A stretch of 64,000 bases of DNA from Flavobacterium sufflavum. Lineage in GTDB: Bacteria; Bacteroidota; Bacteroidia; Flavobacteriales; Flavobacteriaceae. Positions 35,526 through 44,644 of this stretch are shown here, one piece after another. The notes under the pieces are model-generated. The model did not search any database. It saw nothing but the letters and a program-made list of their open reading frames with translations, and had not been told where the DNA came from. The position numbers and the translations under genes are program-made. The first letter of the stretch is position 1, and each line of letters begins with the position of its first letter. The stretch lies in contig NZ_SACJ01000003.1 of assembly GCF_004016525.1 (NCBI RefSeq), positions 1 through 64,000 on the forward strand, given 5' to 3'.

Positions 35526-37955
35526 ATGGACAATAATCAACAAGTAAAGAATCAATTCAATTACGGCTATTTATGTTTCTCAATGGTATTCGTTTTTTGG
35601 TTGATTAGCATTTTTGAAATCTTTGCTAAAATCTATACTGGAATTAAAATACCTAATGTTGCTATTGCACTATTTTACAAACTAATTAATGATTTCTGGA
35701 CTGTTCTCCTAATCAATCTTTTGTTTCTTCCCCTCTATTTAGTTTTGCATTACAGCAAAATAAAATGGAAAGACACGCCTGTAAAGATTCTTTTCACACT
35801 AATTATCATTGGGCAATTTGCACTGACTAAATACCATTTAACCACATTAGTCAATCTGGGGGCTGATTTTTTAGGTTATTCTGCCGATGATATGTACACT
35901 ACCGTTACAGCATCAGAAACATTTTCTATTTTATATTTTGTGCCTTTTATTCTTTTCCCATTATTATACTGGGGAATCAATAAATTCATTTCAAACAAAA
36001 TAATTGAGAAAAAACTGTTTGCAATTACCGGAATAGCCACTGTTGTTTGTCTTCTAATAAAATTTTTAATTCCCGAAGTTTCAGATACTCTGTATCAAAA
36101 TAAACTTGCTTATTTTACAAACGATATCATTCGATTTCAAAATGAAAAAAAGCAATTCAATGTAGCGGATCTAAAATATAAAAATGAATACCCATTATTA
36201 AAACCTTTCTCGGCTACTCCTGATGTTTTAGCTCCTTTTTTTGAAATAAAAGAAGAAAAACCAAACATTGTAATGATTATTGTAGAAGGTTTAGGTGATG
36301 AGTTTATTGGAAAAAATGAATATCGTGGCTTTACACCATTTTTAGATTCGTTAATACCAAAGTCATTGTATTGGGAAAATTTTGTTAGTAATGCAGGTCG
36401 AACTTTTGGTGCCTTACCTTCTATTTTAGGTTCATTACCTTACGGCGAAAAAGGTTTTCTTGAAATGAAACCTTTGCCGGCTCACAGCTCGTTAATTAGT
36501 ATTCTAAAATCAAATGGTTACAACACTACTTTTTATTGCGGTGACGAATCGAGTTTTGACCACCGAATCAATTTCTTAGAAGACAACAATATTGATGATG
36601 TTATTGACATCAATAAATTTGGCTCAAGCTATAAAAAAACAAAAGCAAACTCCGAAGGTTTTTCTTGGGGTTATCCAGATGCAGAAATTTTCAGAAAGAC
36701 ACTTAGTGAAATTGAAACCAAAAAAGGTCCTCGCTTAGATGTAGTGATGACATTGACCAATCATGAACCTTTTGATTTTCCGGAGAAACCAGAGTATTTA
36801 AAGAAAGTAGATAATATCATCAACACTAATAAGACACTCGCCCTTTCTAAATCGGAAGTTGAAACCTACAAGAACATCTACGCCAGTTTACTATACACGG
36901 ATCATTCGATTCAAAAATTCATGGAATCTTATTCCAAAAGACCTGATTACAAGAACACAATTTTTGTAATCACGGGAGACCACCGTTTGATTCCAATTGA
37001 TCAAAAAGACAAACTTTGCCGTTTCCATGTACCGTTGTACATCTACAGCCCTATGTTGAAAAAAGCTGAAACTTTCAAATCGGTTTCCTCACATTGGGAT
37101 ATTACTCCTAGTTTGCTTTCGTTTTTAATGAATAATTACAAAATGACTAAACCGGAAAAAACGGCCTGGATGAGCTCTGGTTTAGACACTGTTAAGCGTT
37201 TTAGAAATATTCACACCATTCCTATTATGCAAAATAAAGGGGTTATCAATGAGTTTATTTATAAAGACTTTTTATATTCAAATGGCGAATTATTCAAGAT
37301 TAATCAAAACTTTGAAACTACAAAAATAAGCGATAGTGATGTACTAAAAACAATTGAAGACAGCTTGCAGGAGACTAAAAAACTCAATGCTTATTTGACC
37401 CAAAAGAATAAAATTATCCCAAAATCCTTATTGATTTACAGCAAAGCTTCTTATGAATTTTCAAAAGAAGAACTGGCATTTATCAAAAAGGAAACCAAAG
37501 GATTAAATACTGATCAAATCTTCTTTAAAGCAAGGGATTTGGCTTTTAACAGTCAAAGAAAAGAAGCGCGTGTATTGTGCAATTACATCTTAAATGAACT
37601 ACCTAATTATGCAGATGTAAGAACCCTAAAAGGAAGATCACTGGCTTGGGACAAGGATTATAAAAATGCTGAAAAAGAATTATTGGAAGTAACTAAAAGA
37701 ACACCTTATTATTACGACAGCTACCTTGCCCTGATGGACATCTACTGGTGGACCAATCAAGACAATAAAGGAATCGAAATTGCTAAAAAAGCATTAAAAA
37801 ATGATGTTAAAAATCCAGAACTAGGTATTAAATTAGCCAAAGCATACCAAAGAACAAAACGTTTAGCTATGGCTAATAAAGCTATTGACAGTATGCTGAA
37901 AAAAGACCCTAACAACAGTGAGTACATCAAAATCAAAAAAGAATTAAAACAATGA
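35526..37955 (+). CDS. LtaS-like phosphotransferase/sulfatase-fold protein with C-terminal TPRs
   Basis: An 809-aa inner-membrane protein. About five transmembrane segments lie in residues 15-185. An alkaline-phosphatase/sulfatase fold at about 240-565 is exposed to the periplasm. PNIVMIIVEGLGDEF carries the first metal acid, the likely nucleophile threonine is in GRTFGALPSILGSLP, and ITGDHR and an SSHWDITPSLLSFL element complete the metal site. The C-terminal 160 residues are TPR-like repeats (DLAFNSQRKEARVLCNYILNEL...). Relatives transfer phosphoglycerol or phosphoethanolamine to glycans and lipids. The TPR tail resembles the N-terminus of the next protein. The stop overlaps the next start by 4 bases (ATGA). 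Confidence 0.83.
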   Translation: MDNNQQVKNQFNYGYLCFSMVFVFWLISIFEIFAKIYTGIKIPNVAIALFYKLINDFWTVLLINLLFLPLYLVLHYSKIKWKDTPVKILFTLIIIGQFALTKYHLTTLVNLGADFLGYSADDMYTTVTASETFSILYFVPFILFPLLYWGINKFISNKIIEKKLFAITGIATVVCLLIKFLIPEVSDTLYQNKLAYFTNDIIRFQNEKKQFNVADLKYKNEYPLLKPFSATPDVLAPFFEIKEEKPNIVMIIVEGLGDEFIGKNEYRGFTPFLDSLIPKSLYWENFVSNAGRTFGALPSILGSLPYGEKGFLEMKPLPAHSSLISILKSNGYNTTFYCGDESSFDHRINFLEDNNIDDVIDINKFGSSYKKTKANSEGFSWGYPDAEIFRKTLSEIETKKGPRLDVVMTLTNHEPFDFPEKPEYLKKVDNIINTNKTLALSKSEVETYKNIYASLLYTDHSIQKFMESYSKRPDYKNTIFVITGDHRLIPIDQKDKLCRFHVPLYIYSPMLKKAETFKSVSSHWDITPSLLSFLMNNYKMTKPEKTAWMSSGLDTVKRFRNIHTIPIMQNKGVINEFIYKDFLYSNGELFKINQNFETTKISDSDVLKTIEDSLQETKKLNAYLTQKNKIIPKSLLIYSKASYEFSKEELAFIKKETKGLNTDQIFFKARDLAFNSQRKEARVLCNYILNELPNYADVRTLKGRSLAWDKDYKNAEKELLEVTKRTPYYYDSYLALMDIYWWTNQDNKGIEIAKKALKNDVKNPELGIKLAKAYQRTKRLAMANKAIDSMLKKDPNNSEYIKIKKELKQ

Positions 37956-39217
37956 TAAGAAAACCAATTATCAAATTAACAATACTGTTTACACTTGCCT
38001 GCTTTTTTCAAATGCAGGGACAAGTTATACCATACAACGGAAATCCCGATACTTCATTTGAAACTGCCCGTCAACTGGCGTTTAACAAACAAAGAAAACA
38101 GGCACAGGATACCTTGGTAAAAATTCTAAACAAATATCCTGACTACCATGAAATCCGCTCTTTCTTAGGATCTACTTACGCATGGGATGGCGATTACAAA
38201 AAAGCTCGAAAAGAATTTGCTTATGTTATCGAAAAAGCACCTCAAAATAAGGAAAACTGGATTGCTGCCATAAAAAACGAATCATGGAGTGACGCTCATT
38301 ATGATGCATTAGAAATGTCTAAAAAGGCATTGAAGATTTTTCCTAATGATTCTGAGATTACAATCTTAAAAGCAACCGCTCTTAAAAACACAAACAATTC
38401 ATTAGAAGCTCAAAGTACTATTAAAGAATTCATTGCAAAAAATCCTGAAGACCAAAAGTCTAAAGAATTTCTAAACGATTTAAACAGTACGCTAAGAACA
38501 AATGATATTGGAGTAAGAGCTTCTGTAGATATTTACTCAAAAACATTTGACCCAATGCAGTATTATTCTTTGAGTTATAGCAAACAAACCAAATACGGAA
38601 GCATTATTGGAAGAGTAAATTTCAACCGTCGTTTCAATGAAAATGGAGCTCAGCTTGAAGTAGATATGTATCCTAAAATAACCAAAGGATTGTATGCCTA
38701 TGTCAATGCCGGATATGCTAATAGCTTTATTTTTCCTGATTTAAGATATGGTGCCGAATTATACAAATCATTACCTCATAGTTTAGAAATTTCAGCAGGT
38801 TTTAGAACTTTAAAATACAGCACTACAACTAATATTTACACGGGTTCCATTGGTTGGTACACCGGAAACAGCTATTGGTCATTACGCCCTTATTTTACTC
38901 CTGGCGATGGCGGAACCAGTACTTCGGCAGCATTAAATTATAGAAAATACCGCAGCAATGCTGATAACTACATCAGTTTTGTATACAGCATGGGGATTTC
39001 TCCCGAAGTCAACCAATTTATATTTGACAGCAATGATGCAGCCATTATCAATCTAAAAACACAGCGTTTGAATGTGGGTTATTTTTTCACCACTTCAAAA
39101 AACAAAGATGCCTGGGGAGCACAATTTGACGTAGCGCATCAGGAAATAAGCTTTGATCCGGGGAATTATTTTTGGATTTACTCGCTTAGTGTTTCCTGGA
39201 ATTTAAAATTCAAGTAA
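37952..39217 (+). CDS. TPR plus YaiO-family outer-membrane beta-barrel protein
   Basis: A 421-aa exported protein with signal peptide KLTILFTLACFFQMQGQ. Periplasmic TPRs occupy about 30-180 (ARQLAFNKQRKQAQDTLVKIL, FLGSTYAWDGDYKKARKEF). A C-terminal beta-barrel follows at about 190-421, of the YaiO type (GVRASVDIYSKTFDPMQYYSLSYSKQT, then VNAGYANSFIFPDLRYG, ending YSLSVSWNLKFK). It starts inside the stop codon of the LtaS-like gene, so translation is coupled. TPR-barrel pairs such as PgaA and BcsC form the outer-membrane exit for exopolysaccharides; by analogy this may be the pore for the glycan made by the GT2 enzyme. Confidence 0.83.
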   Translation: MIRKPIIKLTILFTLACFFQMQGQVIPYNGNPDTSFETARQLAFNKQRKQAQDTLVKILNKYPDYHEIRSFLGSTYAWDGDYKKARKEFAYVIEKAPQNKENWIAAIKNESWSDAHYDALEMSKKALKIFPNDSEITILKATALKNTNNSLEAQSTIKEFIAKNPEDQKSKEFLNDLNSTLRTNDIGVRASVDIYSKTFDPMQYYSLSYSKQTKYGSIIGRVNFNRRFNENGAQLEVDMYPKITKGLYAYVNAGYANSFIFPDLRYGAELYKSLPHSLEISAGFRTLKYSTTTNIYTGSIGWYTGNSYWSLRPYFTPGDGGTSTSAALNYRKYRSNADNYISFVYSMGISPEVNQFIFDSNDAAIINLKTQRLNVGYFFTTSKNKDAWGAQFDVAHQEISFDPGNYFWIYSLSVSWNLKFK

Positions 39218-39228
39218 TAAATCACACG

Positions 39229-39346
39229 AAGATTCACAAAGAAGGCTCAAAACATAGCAAAGTTATTTAATCAACTTTATAGATAAATTTAACTCTAAAA
39301 AAAGCTTTGTGTTTTTTCTTTGTGAATCTTTGCGAATCTTTGCGAA
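39229..39346. repeat. Inverted repeat with tandem GAATCTTTGC units
   Basis: AAGATTCACAAAGAA (39229-39243) is the exact reverse complement of TTCTTTGTGAATCTT (39316-39330). The right arm continues into a short tandem repeat, GAATCTTTGC twice (39324-39343). This kind of TTTGTGAATCTTTGCG element is scattered through flavobacterial intergenic DNA. It may act as a transcript end for the export operon, but its loop of about 70 bases is long for a terminator. Confidence 0.55.
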
Positions 39347-39400
39347 ACAGTATTAAAAGCTCGTTGCAAAAAAGAATAAAGCGGTTATTTTCAAAAAGAC

Positions 39401-39408
39401 TATCTTTG
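39401..39408 (+). promoter_or_regulatory. -7 box of the helicase promoter
   Basis: TATCTTTG matches TAnnTTTG exactly and lies 17 bases before the ATG at 39426. A clear TTG element at the right distance is absent; TTA at about 39385 may substitute. Confidence 0.5.
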
Positions 39409-39425
39409 CACAAAATATACGTTTT

Positions 39426-40775
39426 ATGGCTACTTTCGAGCAATTCAATCTTCCTAAATCATTACAAAAAGCAATCGATGAATTAGGGCTTACAACCCCT
39501 ACTCCTATTCAGGAGAAATCTTTCTCTGTAATTATGTCTGGAAGAGATATGATGGGAATTGCACAAACAGGTACGGGTAAAACCTTTGCCTACTTATTAC
39601 CTCTATTAAAACAATACAAATTTAGTGTCACGCATACGCCCAAAATTGTCATTTTAGTTCCTACCAGAGAACTTGTGGTTCAGGTTGTAGAAGAAATAGA
39701 AAAGCTAACCCAGTTTATGTCTATTCGAACTATCGGAATTTTTGGAGGTGTGAATATCAATACACAAAAAAAATCGGTCTATGAAGGTTCTGACATTCTT
39801 GTGGGAACTCCAGGTAGAACCATGGATTTAGCACTGGACAATGTAGTTCGCTTTGAAGACATGCAAAAGCTGGTGATTGACGAATTTGACGAAATGTTGA
39901 ATTTAGGTTTCCGTACTCAGCTTACGGCTTTATTAGCGATGATGCCTAAAAAACGTCAGAACATTTTATTTTCGGCTACTATGACAGATGAAGTCGACGC
40001 TATTTTGAACGACTATTTCGATTATCCTGAAGAAGTAACACTTTCGGCATCAGGAACTCCATTAGAGAAAATCAAACAAATTACTTATAACGTTCCTAAT
40101 TTCAACACTAAAGTCAATTTGCTAAAACATTTATTAGAAACCAACGAAGACATGAGTCGGGTTTTGATTTTTGTAAATAATAAAAAGATTTCCGACATGC
40201 TTCACGAAAGCATTGAGGAAGATTTTGAAGGACAATTTGGTGTTATCCATTCCAATAAATCTCAAAACTATCGTTTGAACACGATGGCTTCTTTTCAGGA
40301 AGGAGAACTTCGCGGACTAATTACAACGGATATCATGGCCAGAGGTTTGGATATTTCGAATATTACTCATGTAGTCAATTTTGAAATGCCTGAAGAACCT
40401 GAATTATACATGCACCGTATTGGTCGTACCGGTCGTGCCGATGCAACAGGAACTGCTATTAGTTTTGTTACGCCACGCGAAGAAGAAGCTAAAGTTGAAG
40501 TCGAAGTACTGATGAATATGGAATTAGTTATCGAAGATTTCCCTGAAGAAGTGGAAGTTTCAGTAAAACTAATTGGACCTGAGAAAGACAGACAACCTAT
40601 TAAGCTTTTAATGAAAAAACCAAAATTGACAGGAGATGGAGCTTTTCAAGAAAAAAGCAAAAAGAACAAAAAAGTCAATTTGGGAGGACCTGGTGTAACC
40701 AAGAAAAAAACGCATGGCTCTGTTAATAGAAATATGCTAAAAAAACAAGCTGCTAAAAAGAAGAAGAAAAAATAA
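39426..40775 (+). CDS. DEAD-box-family ATP-dependent RNA helicase with a DEFD motif
   Basis: A 449-aa RNA helicase. It has the Q motif region FEQFNLPKSL...TPTPIQEK, motif I AQTGTGKT (about 46-53), motif Ia PTRELVVQV, TPGR, and motif III SAT. In helicase domain 2 it has TTDIMARGLDI and HRIGRTGRAD, followed by a lysine-rich C-terminal tail of about 70 residues. Motif II reads D152-E-F-D155 instead of DEAD. The two acids needed for ATP hydrolysis are kept, so activity is expected. Such helicases act in ribosome assembly, RNA decay and cold adaptation. It has its own promoter box and terminator. Confidence 0.93.
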   Translation: MATFEQFNLPKSLQKAIDELGLTTPTPIQEKSFSVIMSGRDMMGIAQTGTGKTFAYLLPLLKQYKFSVTHTPKIVILVPTRELVVQVVEEIEKLTQFMSIRTIGIFGGVNINTQKKSVYEGSDILVGTPGRTMDLALDNVVRFEDMQKLVIDEFDEMLNLGFRTQLTALLAMMPKKRQNILFSATMTDEVDAILNDYFDYPEEVTLSASGTPLEKIKQITYNVPNFNTKVNLLKHLLETNEDMSRVLIFVNNKKISDMLHESIEEDFEGQFGVIHSNKSQNYRLNTMASFQEGELRGLITTDIMARGLDISNITHVVNFEMPEEPELYMHRIGRTGRADATGTAISFVTPREEEAKVEVEVLMNMELVIEDFPEEVEVSVKLIGPEKDRQPIKLLMKKPKLTGDGAFQEKSKKNKKVNLGGPGVTKKKTHGSVNRNMLKKQAAKKKKKK

Positions 40776-40781
40776 AATTAC

Positions 40782-40814
40782 AAAGCCTAAAGATGAAATT
40801 CATTTTTAGGCTTT
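40782..40814 (+). terminator. Terminator of the helicase gene
   Basis: The arms AAAGCCTAAA and TTTAGGCTTT form a perfect 10-bp stem with a 13-base loop, followed by a T run. It lies between convergent genes. Confidence 0.85.
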
Positions 40815-40839
40815 TTTTATTCAATCGAATGTAAGCATT

Positions 40840-41952
40840 TTAGCTTTTTGCAAAAACCAGACAAACCGGTGAGCACAAATAAATTCTTTTGCCTGTATCT
40901 TCAAGAGCTCCAGTAATTTTATTTATTTTAAAAATCATCACATCATTTGAATATTGATGAGCAACCAAAAGAAAATTTCCTGAAGGATCAATTACAAAAT
41001 TTCGCGGTCCGTTACCCAATGTACTGCTTTGTCCTAATGATTCTAACTTGCCATTTTTTTTAATTTTAAAAATCGAAATGGTATTGGCTTCTCCTCTATT
41101 GGAAGCATATAAAAAATTCCCGTCAGGCGAAATATGTATATCGGCTGAACTAAAAGTTCCCTTAAAGTCTTTTGCCAAAATAGTGGTTTCGTCTATTTTT
41201 TTTAATTTTCCATTCGAATAATTAAACGTCGTCAGGCTGCCATCTAATTCTTGTAATAAATAAACCAGCTTTCCGTCATTACTAAACGTTAAATGTCTGG
41301 GCCCACTACCTGATTTGACAGCAATACTATCCGAAATTCTCAAAGGTTTATCATTTGAATCCAAATCATAATGATAAGAATACACCTTGTCATTACCTAA
41401 ATCATTTACCAATACAAACTTTTTATCAGGTGAAAAACAAACCATATGAACATGAGGTTTCTCTTGTCTTTGTACATTTATTCCTTTACCAAAATGTTGA
41501 ATTAGCTGTTTAGCGACAGTAATACTTCCATCTTCATTCTTTCCAAAAACAGCAATATTTCCTCCGGAATAATTAGCAACAATGACATTTTTATCATCAT
41601 TTATGATGTAACAAGGATCAGCACCTTTAGAATCCTGCTGATTAATTAAGTTTATTGCACCACTTTTGGCATCAAATTTAAAAGAACTTACTGCACTATT
41701 ATCGCCATTCTCGTTAACAGCATATACAAATTGATTATCCTTAGAAACAGTCAAATAACTGGGACTAACAACCATTGAAGAGGCGTTTTTAAAACTAAAC
41801 TCAGCTGTATTTAAATCAAAATCATAAACATAGATACCTTTGCTTTCACAGCTGTTAGTATAAGTTCCGATGAGTAAATTCAATTTGTTTTCCTGAGCAA
41901 ATGCAGTTGTTATAGCAAAAACAAGAAGTAAAGTATTGTATGTTTTTTTCAT
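40840..41952 (-). CDS. Exported lactonase-family beta-propeller protein
   Basis: A 370-aa protein with a signal peptide (NTLLLVFAITTAFAQ). The mature part matches the seven-bladed 6-phosphogluconolactonase/YbhE family: LLIGTYTNSCESKGIYVYDFD, repeated strands such as SPDKKFVLVNDLGNDKVYSYHYD, SGPRHLTFSNDGKLVYLL and HISPDGNFLYASNRGEANTISIF, and the family's GNGPRNFVIDPSGNFLLVAHQ. Cytoplasmic relatives hydrolyse 6-phosphogluconolactone. An exported version cannot meet that substrate, so an extracytoplasmic sugar lactone is more likely (inference). Confidence 0.85.
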   Translation of the reverse strand: MKKTYNTLLLVFAITTAFAQENKLNLLIGTYTNSCESKGIYVYDFDLNTAEFSFKNASSMVVSPSYLTVSKDNQFVYAVNENGDNSAVSSFKFDAKSGAINLINQQDSKGADPCYIINDDKNVIVANYSGGNIAVFGKNEDGSITVAKQLIQHFGKGINVQRQEKPHVHMVCFSPDKKFVLVNDLGNDKVYSYHYDLDSNDKPLRISDSIAVKSGSGPRHLTFSNDGKLVYLLQELDGSLTTFNYSNGKLKKIDETTILAKDFKGTFSSADIHISPDGNFLYASNRGEANTISIFKIKKNGKLESLGQSSTLGNGPRNFVIDPSGNFLLVAHQYSNDVMIFKINKITGALEDTGKRIYLCSPVCLVFAKS

Positions 41953-42124
41953 GTTGTTTTTTATAGAAAGTAAAACTACAATTATATTTTCTATTTCTTA
42001 AATGTAAACAATCTAAAAAAAGAAGATTAAATTAAGCAATATCTTATAAAAAATAATTACATTCGTTTGTTTTGCACAAATTAACCTACAACCAATTAAT
42101 CAAACCACAAAAACAAAATTTATC

Positions 42125-42610
42125 ATGAAAAAAAACATTCCATTTTTATTACTATTCTTTATTTGTTCTGTACTACCACCAATCAATGCTCAATCAAACA
42201 TCAAAAATAAAACTAACTTACTGGAAGGCATCTGGTTATTTAAAGGTCAAAAAACTTCAGATAAACCAGAAATGGGATTTGTTCCAATGAATACAGGAGT
42301 TCTTAAAATTATTTCATCAGATGGTAAATTCACAAATTTCACTCCTAATCCTTACAAAATTATTATAGGAACAGATGGAATTGGGCATATAGAATCTGAT
42401 AGCATTTATATAGAATCGGTAAAGCACTCTGTAATTCCTAGTCTAATAGGAAAAGACAATAGATTAATTTATAAACTACGTGATAATTTTCTTTATCTAA
42501 AATTCTTCTTAGAAAAAAACGCATTAAATCAGGATGTAAATATTTGGATTGAAGAAGTTTGGGAAAAAGCCCAAATGCCTCATCAATATTTTTCTGAAAC
42601 AATAAAATAA
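42125..42610 (+). CDS. Exported lipocalin-like protein, possibly DUF4488
   Basis: A 161-aa protein with a clear signal peptide (IPFLLLFFICSVLPPINAQS). The mature domain of about 135 residues is beta-rich and starts LLEGIWLFKGQKTS, a pattern of lipocalin-like or DUF4488 proteins of Bacteroidota. It ends in an amphipathic WIEEVWEKAQMPHQYF segment. There is no lipobox. Ligand and function are unknown. It stands alone between the lactonase and the BatA-like gene. Confidence 0.65.
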   Translation: MKKNIPFLLLFFICSVLPPINAQSNIKNKTNLLEGIWLFKGQKTSDKPEMGFVPMNTGVLKIISSDGKFTNFTPNPYKIIIGTDGIGHIESDSIYIESVKHSVIPSLIGKDNRLIYKLRDNFLYLKFFLEKNALNQDVNIWIEEVWEKAQMPHQYFSETIK

Positions 42611-42701
42611 TTTAAATTTTTATATTTAAAAATCTCAGAAGCTAAAAGCAAAGTGCATAGTTTTAACTATTTTTGGATACTAAATAAAACCCAAAACAAG
42701 A

Positions 42702-44630
42702 ATGCAATTCAAACATCCTGAAATTTTATACTTTCTGTTCTTATTGATTGTACCTGTTTTGGTTCATTTGTTTCAGTTTCGTCGTTTTAAAAAAGAATAT
42801 TTTACCAATGTTCAGTTCTTAAAATCGATTTCCATCCAAACCCGAAAAAGTTCCCAACTCAAAAAATGGTTGCTGCTTTGCTGCCGTTTATTGTTACTTA
42901 CTTTTGTTATTTTGGCTTTTGCCCAACCTTTTTTTGATGCTAAAGACCACAACAATCGTTCGAATGAAATGTATATTATTCTGGACAATTCTTTCAGCAT
43001 GCAAGCCAAAGGTAAAAAAGGAGAATTACTTAAAAGAGCGGTACAGGAATTACTGGAAGAAACTCCCGAAAACACTAAGTTCTCATTACTTACCAATACC
43101 GAAAGCTATTGGAACACCGACATCAAATCGATTAGAAATACGCTGCAAAATCTAAAATACAGCGCCATTCCATTTGAATTAGATCATTTGTTAGCCAAAA
43201 TAAATGCGCATCCTATCAATGCAAAAAAGGACATTATCATTATTACAGACGCCATTGGAATTAACCAAAAACAACTCAAAAGCATTTTTAAAAATGATGT
43301 CAGTTATTTTATAATTCCAAAATCGGAACAAAAAAACAATGTGGCTGTTGACAGTGTGTATATCAATGAAACCACTACTGATTTCTATGACATCAATGTG
43401 GCTTTATCAAGTTATGGCGAGGCGATAAAACCGGTTTCTGTTGCCATTTACAATCAAAACAAACTGATTGCTAAAACGGTTTCTAATTTAGAAAGCCAAA
43501 AAAAATCGTTACATTTTAGTATTCCCAAACAAGCTTTTCAGGGTTATGTTTCCATTTCTGATAATAGTCTGACTTATGATAACAACTTTTATTTCAGTAT
43601 TTCGAAAGTTAAAAAAACCAATATCATCAGCATTGGCGAAACCTCCAAAAGTAGCTTTTTACAACGCATTTACACCAATGACGAATTCAATTACAGCAAT
43701 TCCGAATTGACTCTATTAAACTATAATAACATTGAAAAACAGGACGGAATTATCTTAAATGAATTAGACGAAATCCCGCAGGCTTTACAAATTACCTTAA
43801 AGGCTTTTGTTCAAAAAGGCGGTAATCTTATTGTTATTCCTTCGGCAAAAAGTTCGATTAGCAGTCTGAATTCTTTTTTGGGAAATTTTGGAAATATTCA
43901 ATTCAAATCTTATCAGAATACCGAAAAACTAATTAGTAAAATAAACTTCAATCATCCTTTATTTTCAGATGTTTTTGAAAACAGGATTAGTAATTTCCAA
44001 TATCCTTCCACCAAAGCTTCGTTTACATTTTCAGGTTCCAGTCCCGCAGCTTTGTTTTATGATGATCAAAGTGCTTTTCTATCGGCGATGTTTAATCCCG
44101 TATCGGCTGTTTGTGTTTTTTCGGCACCTATAAATACCGAAAATTCCAACTTTCAACAATCCCCATTAATTGTTCCTACGTTTTACAAAATGGCGCTTTA
44201 CAACCAAAACAATGGTGTAAACGCACTGACTATTGGAAACCAAACTCCATTTATAGTTGATGCCACGCTATCAAAAGATGCTATTTTAGAAGTTAAAAAT
44301 TCGAGCGAACAATTTATTCCAATACAACAAATCATGAATACTAAAGTCAAAATGACTTTTAATGATTTGCCTTTGGAAGCAGGGAATTTTGAAATTTACA
44401 ATCAAAAACAATGGGTAGAAAACATTAGTTTTAATTACAATAGAAGCGAAAGTAATCTAAACCCATTGGACAACAACTTCCTATCCCAATACAACACCGC
44501 CGAATCTATTGAAAGCGTTTTTCATAGCCTACAAACCGACCGAATGGATAATCAACTTTGGAAATGGTTTGTTATCTTTGCACTGCTCTTTCTGGTATGT
44601 GAAATGGCAATTATAAAATTCCTGAAATAA
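42702..44630 (+). CDS. BatA-like membrane protein with von Willebrand-type domain
   Basis: A 642-aa inner-membrane protein. The BatA N-terminal module (FKHPEILYFLFLLIVPVLVHLFQF, a second helix WLLLCCRLLLLTFVILAFAQ) spans residues 1-80. A VWA-like region follows (MYIILDNSFSMQAKG has the DxSxS metal-site pattern), then a long extracytoplasmic beta-rich part and a final membrane helix near the C-terminus (LWKWFVIFALLFLVCEMAII). The family is widespread in Bacteroidota and usually sits, as here, before a dihydroorotase-like gene. Function is unproven. It starts a four-gene run to 46955. Confidence 0.82.
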   Translation: MQFKHPEILYFLFLLIVPVLVHLFQFRRFKKEYFTNVQFLKSISIQTRKSSQLKKWLLLCCRLLLLTFVILAFAQPFFDAKDHNNRSNEMYIILDNSFSMQAKGKKGELLKRAVQELLEETPENTKFSLLTNTESYWNTDIKSIRNTLQNLKYSAIPFELDHLLAKINAHPINAKKDIIIITDAIGINQKQLKSIFKNDVSYFIIPKSEQKNNVAVDSVYINETTTDFYDINVALSSYGEAIKPVSVAIYNQNKLIAKTVSNLESQKKSLHFSIPKQAFQGYVSISDNSLTYDNNFYFSISKVKKTNIISIGETSKSSFLQRIYTNDEFNYSNSELTLLNYNNIEKQDGIILNELDEIPQALQITLKAFVQKGGNLIVIPSAKSSISSLNSFLGNFGNIQFKSYQNTEKLISKINFNHPLFSDVFENRISNFQYPSTKASFTFSGSSPAALFYDDQSAFLSAMFNPVSAVCVFSAPINTENSNFQQSPLIVPTFYKMALYNQNNGVNALTIGNQTPFIVDATLSKDAILEVKNSSEQFIPIQQIMNTKVKMTFNDLPLEAGNFEIYNQKQWVENISFNYNRSESNLNPLDNNFLSQYNTAESIESVFHSLQTDRMDNQLWKWFVIFALLFLVCEMAIIKFLK

Positions 44631-44644
44631 AATATTCTCTATAT

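Noticed and set aside
39229..39346. Repeats near 39.3 kb as a CRISPR array
   Set aside because: Only a single inverted pair and a two-unit tandem repeat, with no regularly spaced repeat-spacer pattern. No cas genes in the window.
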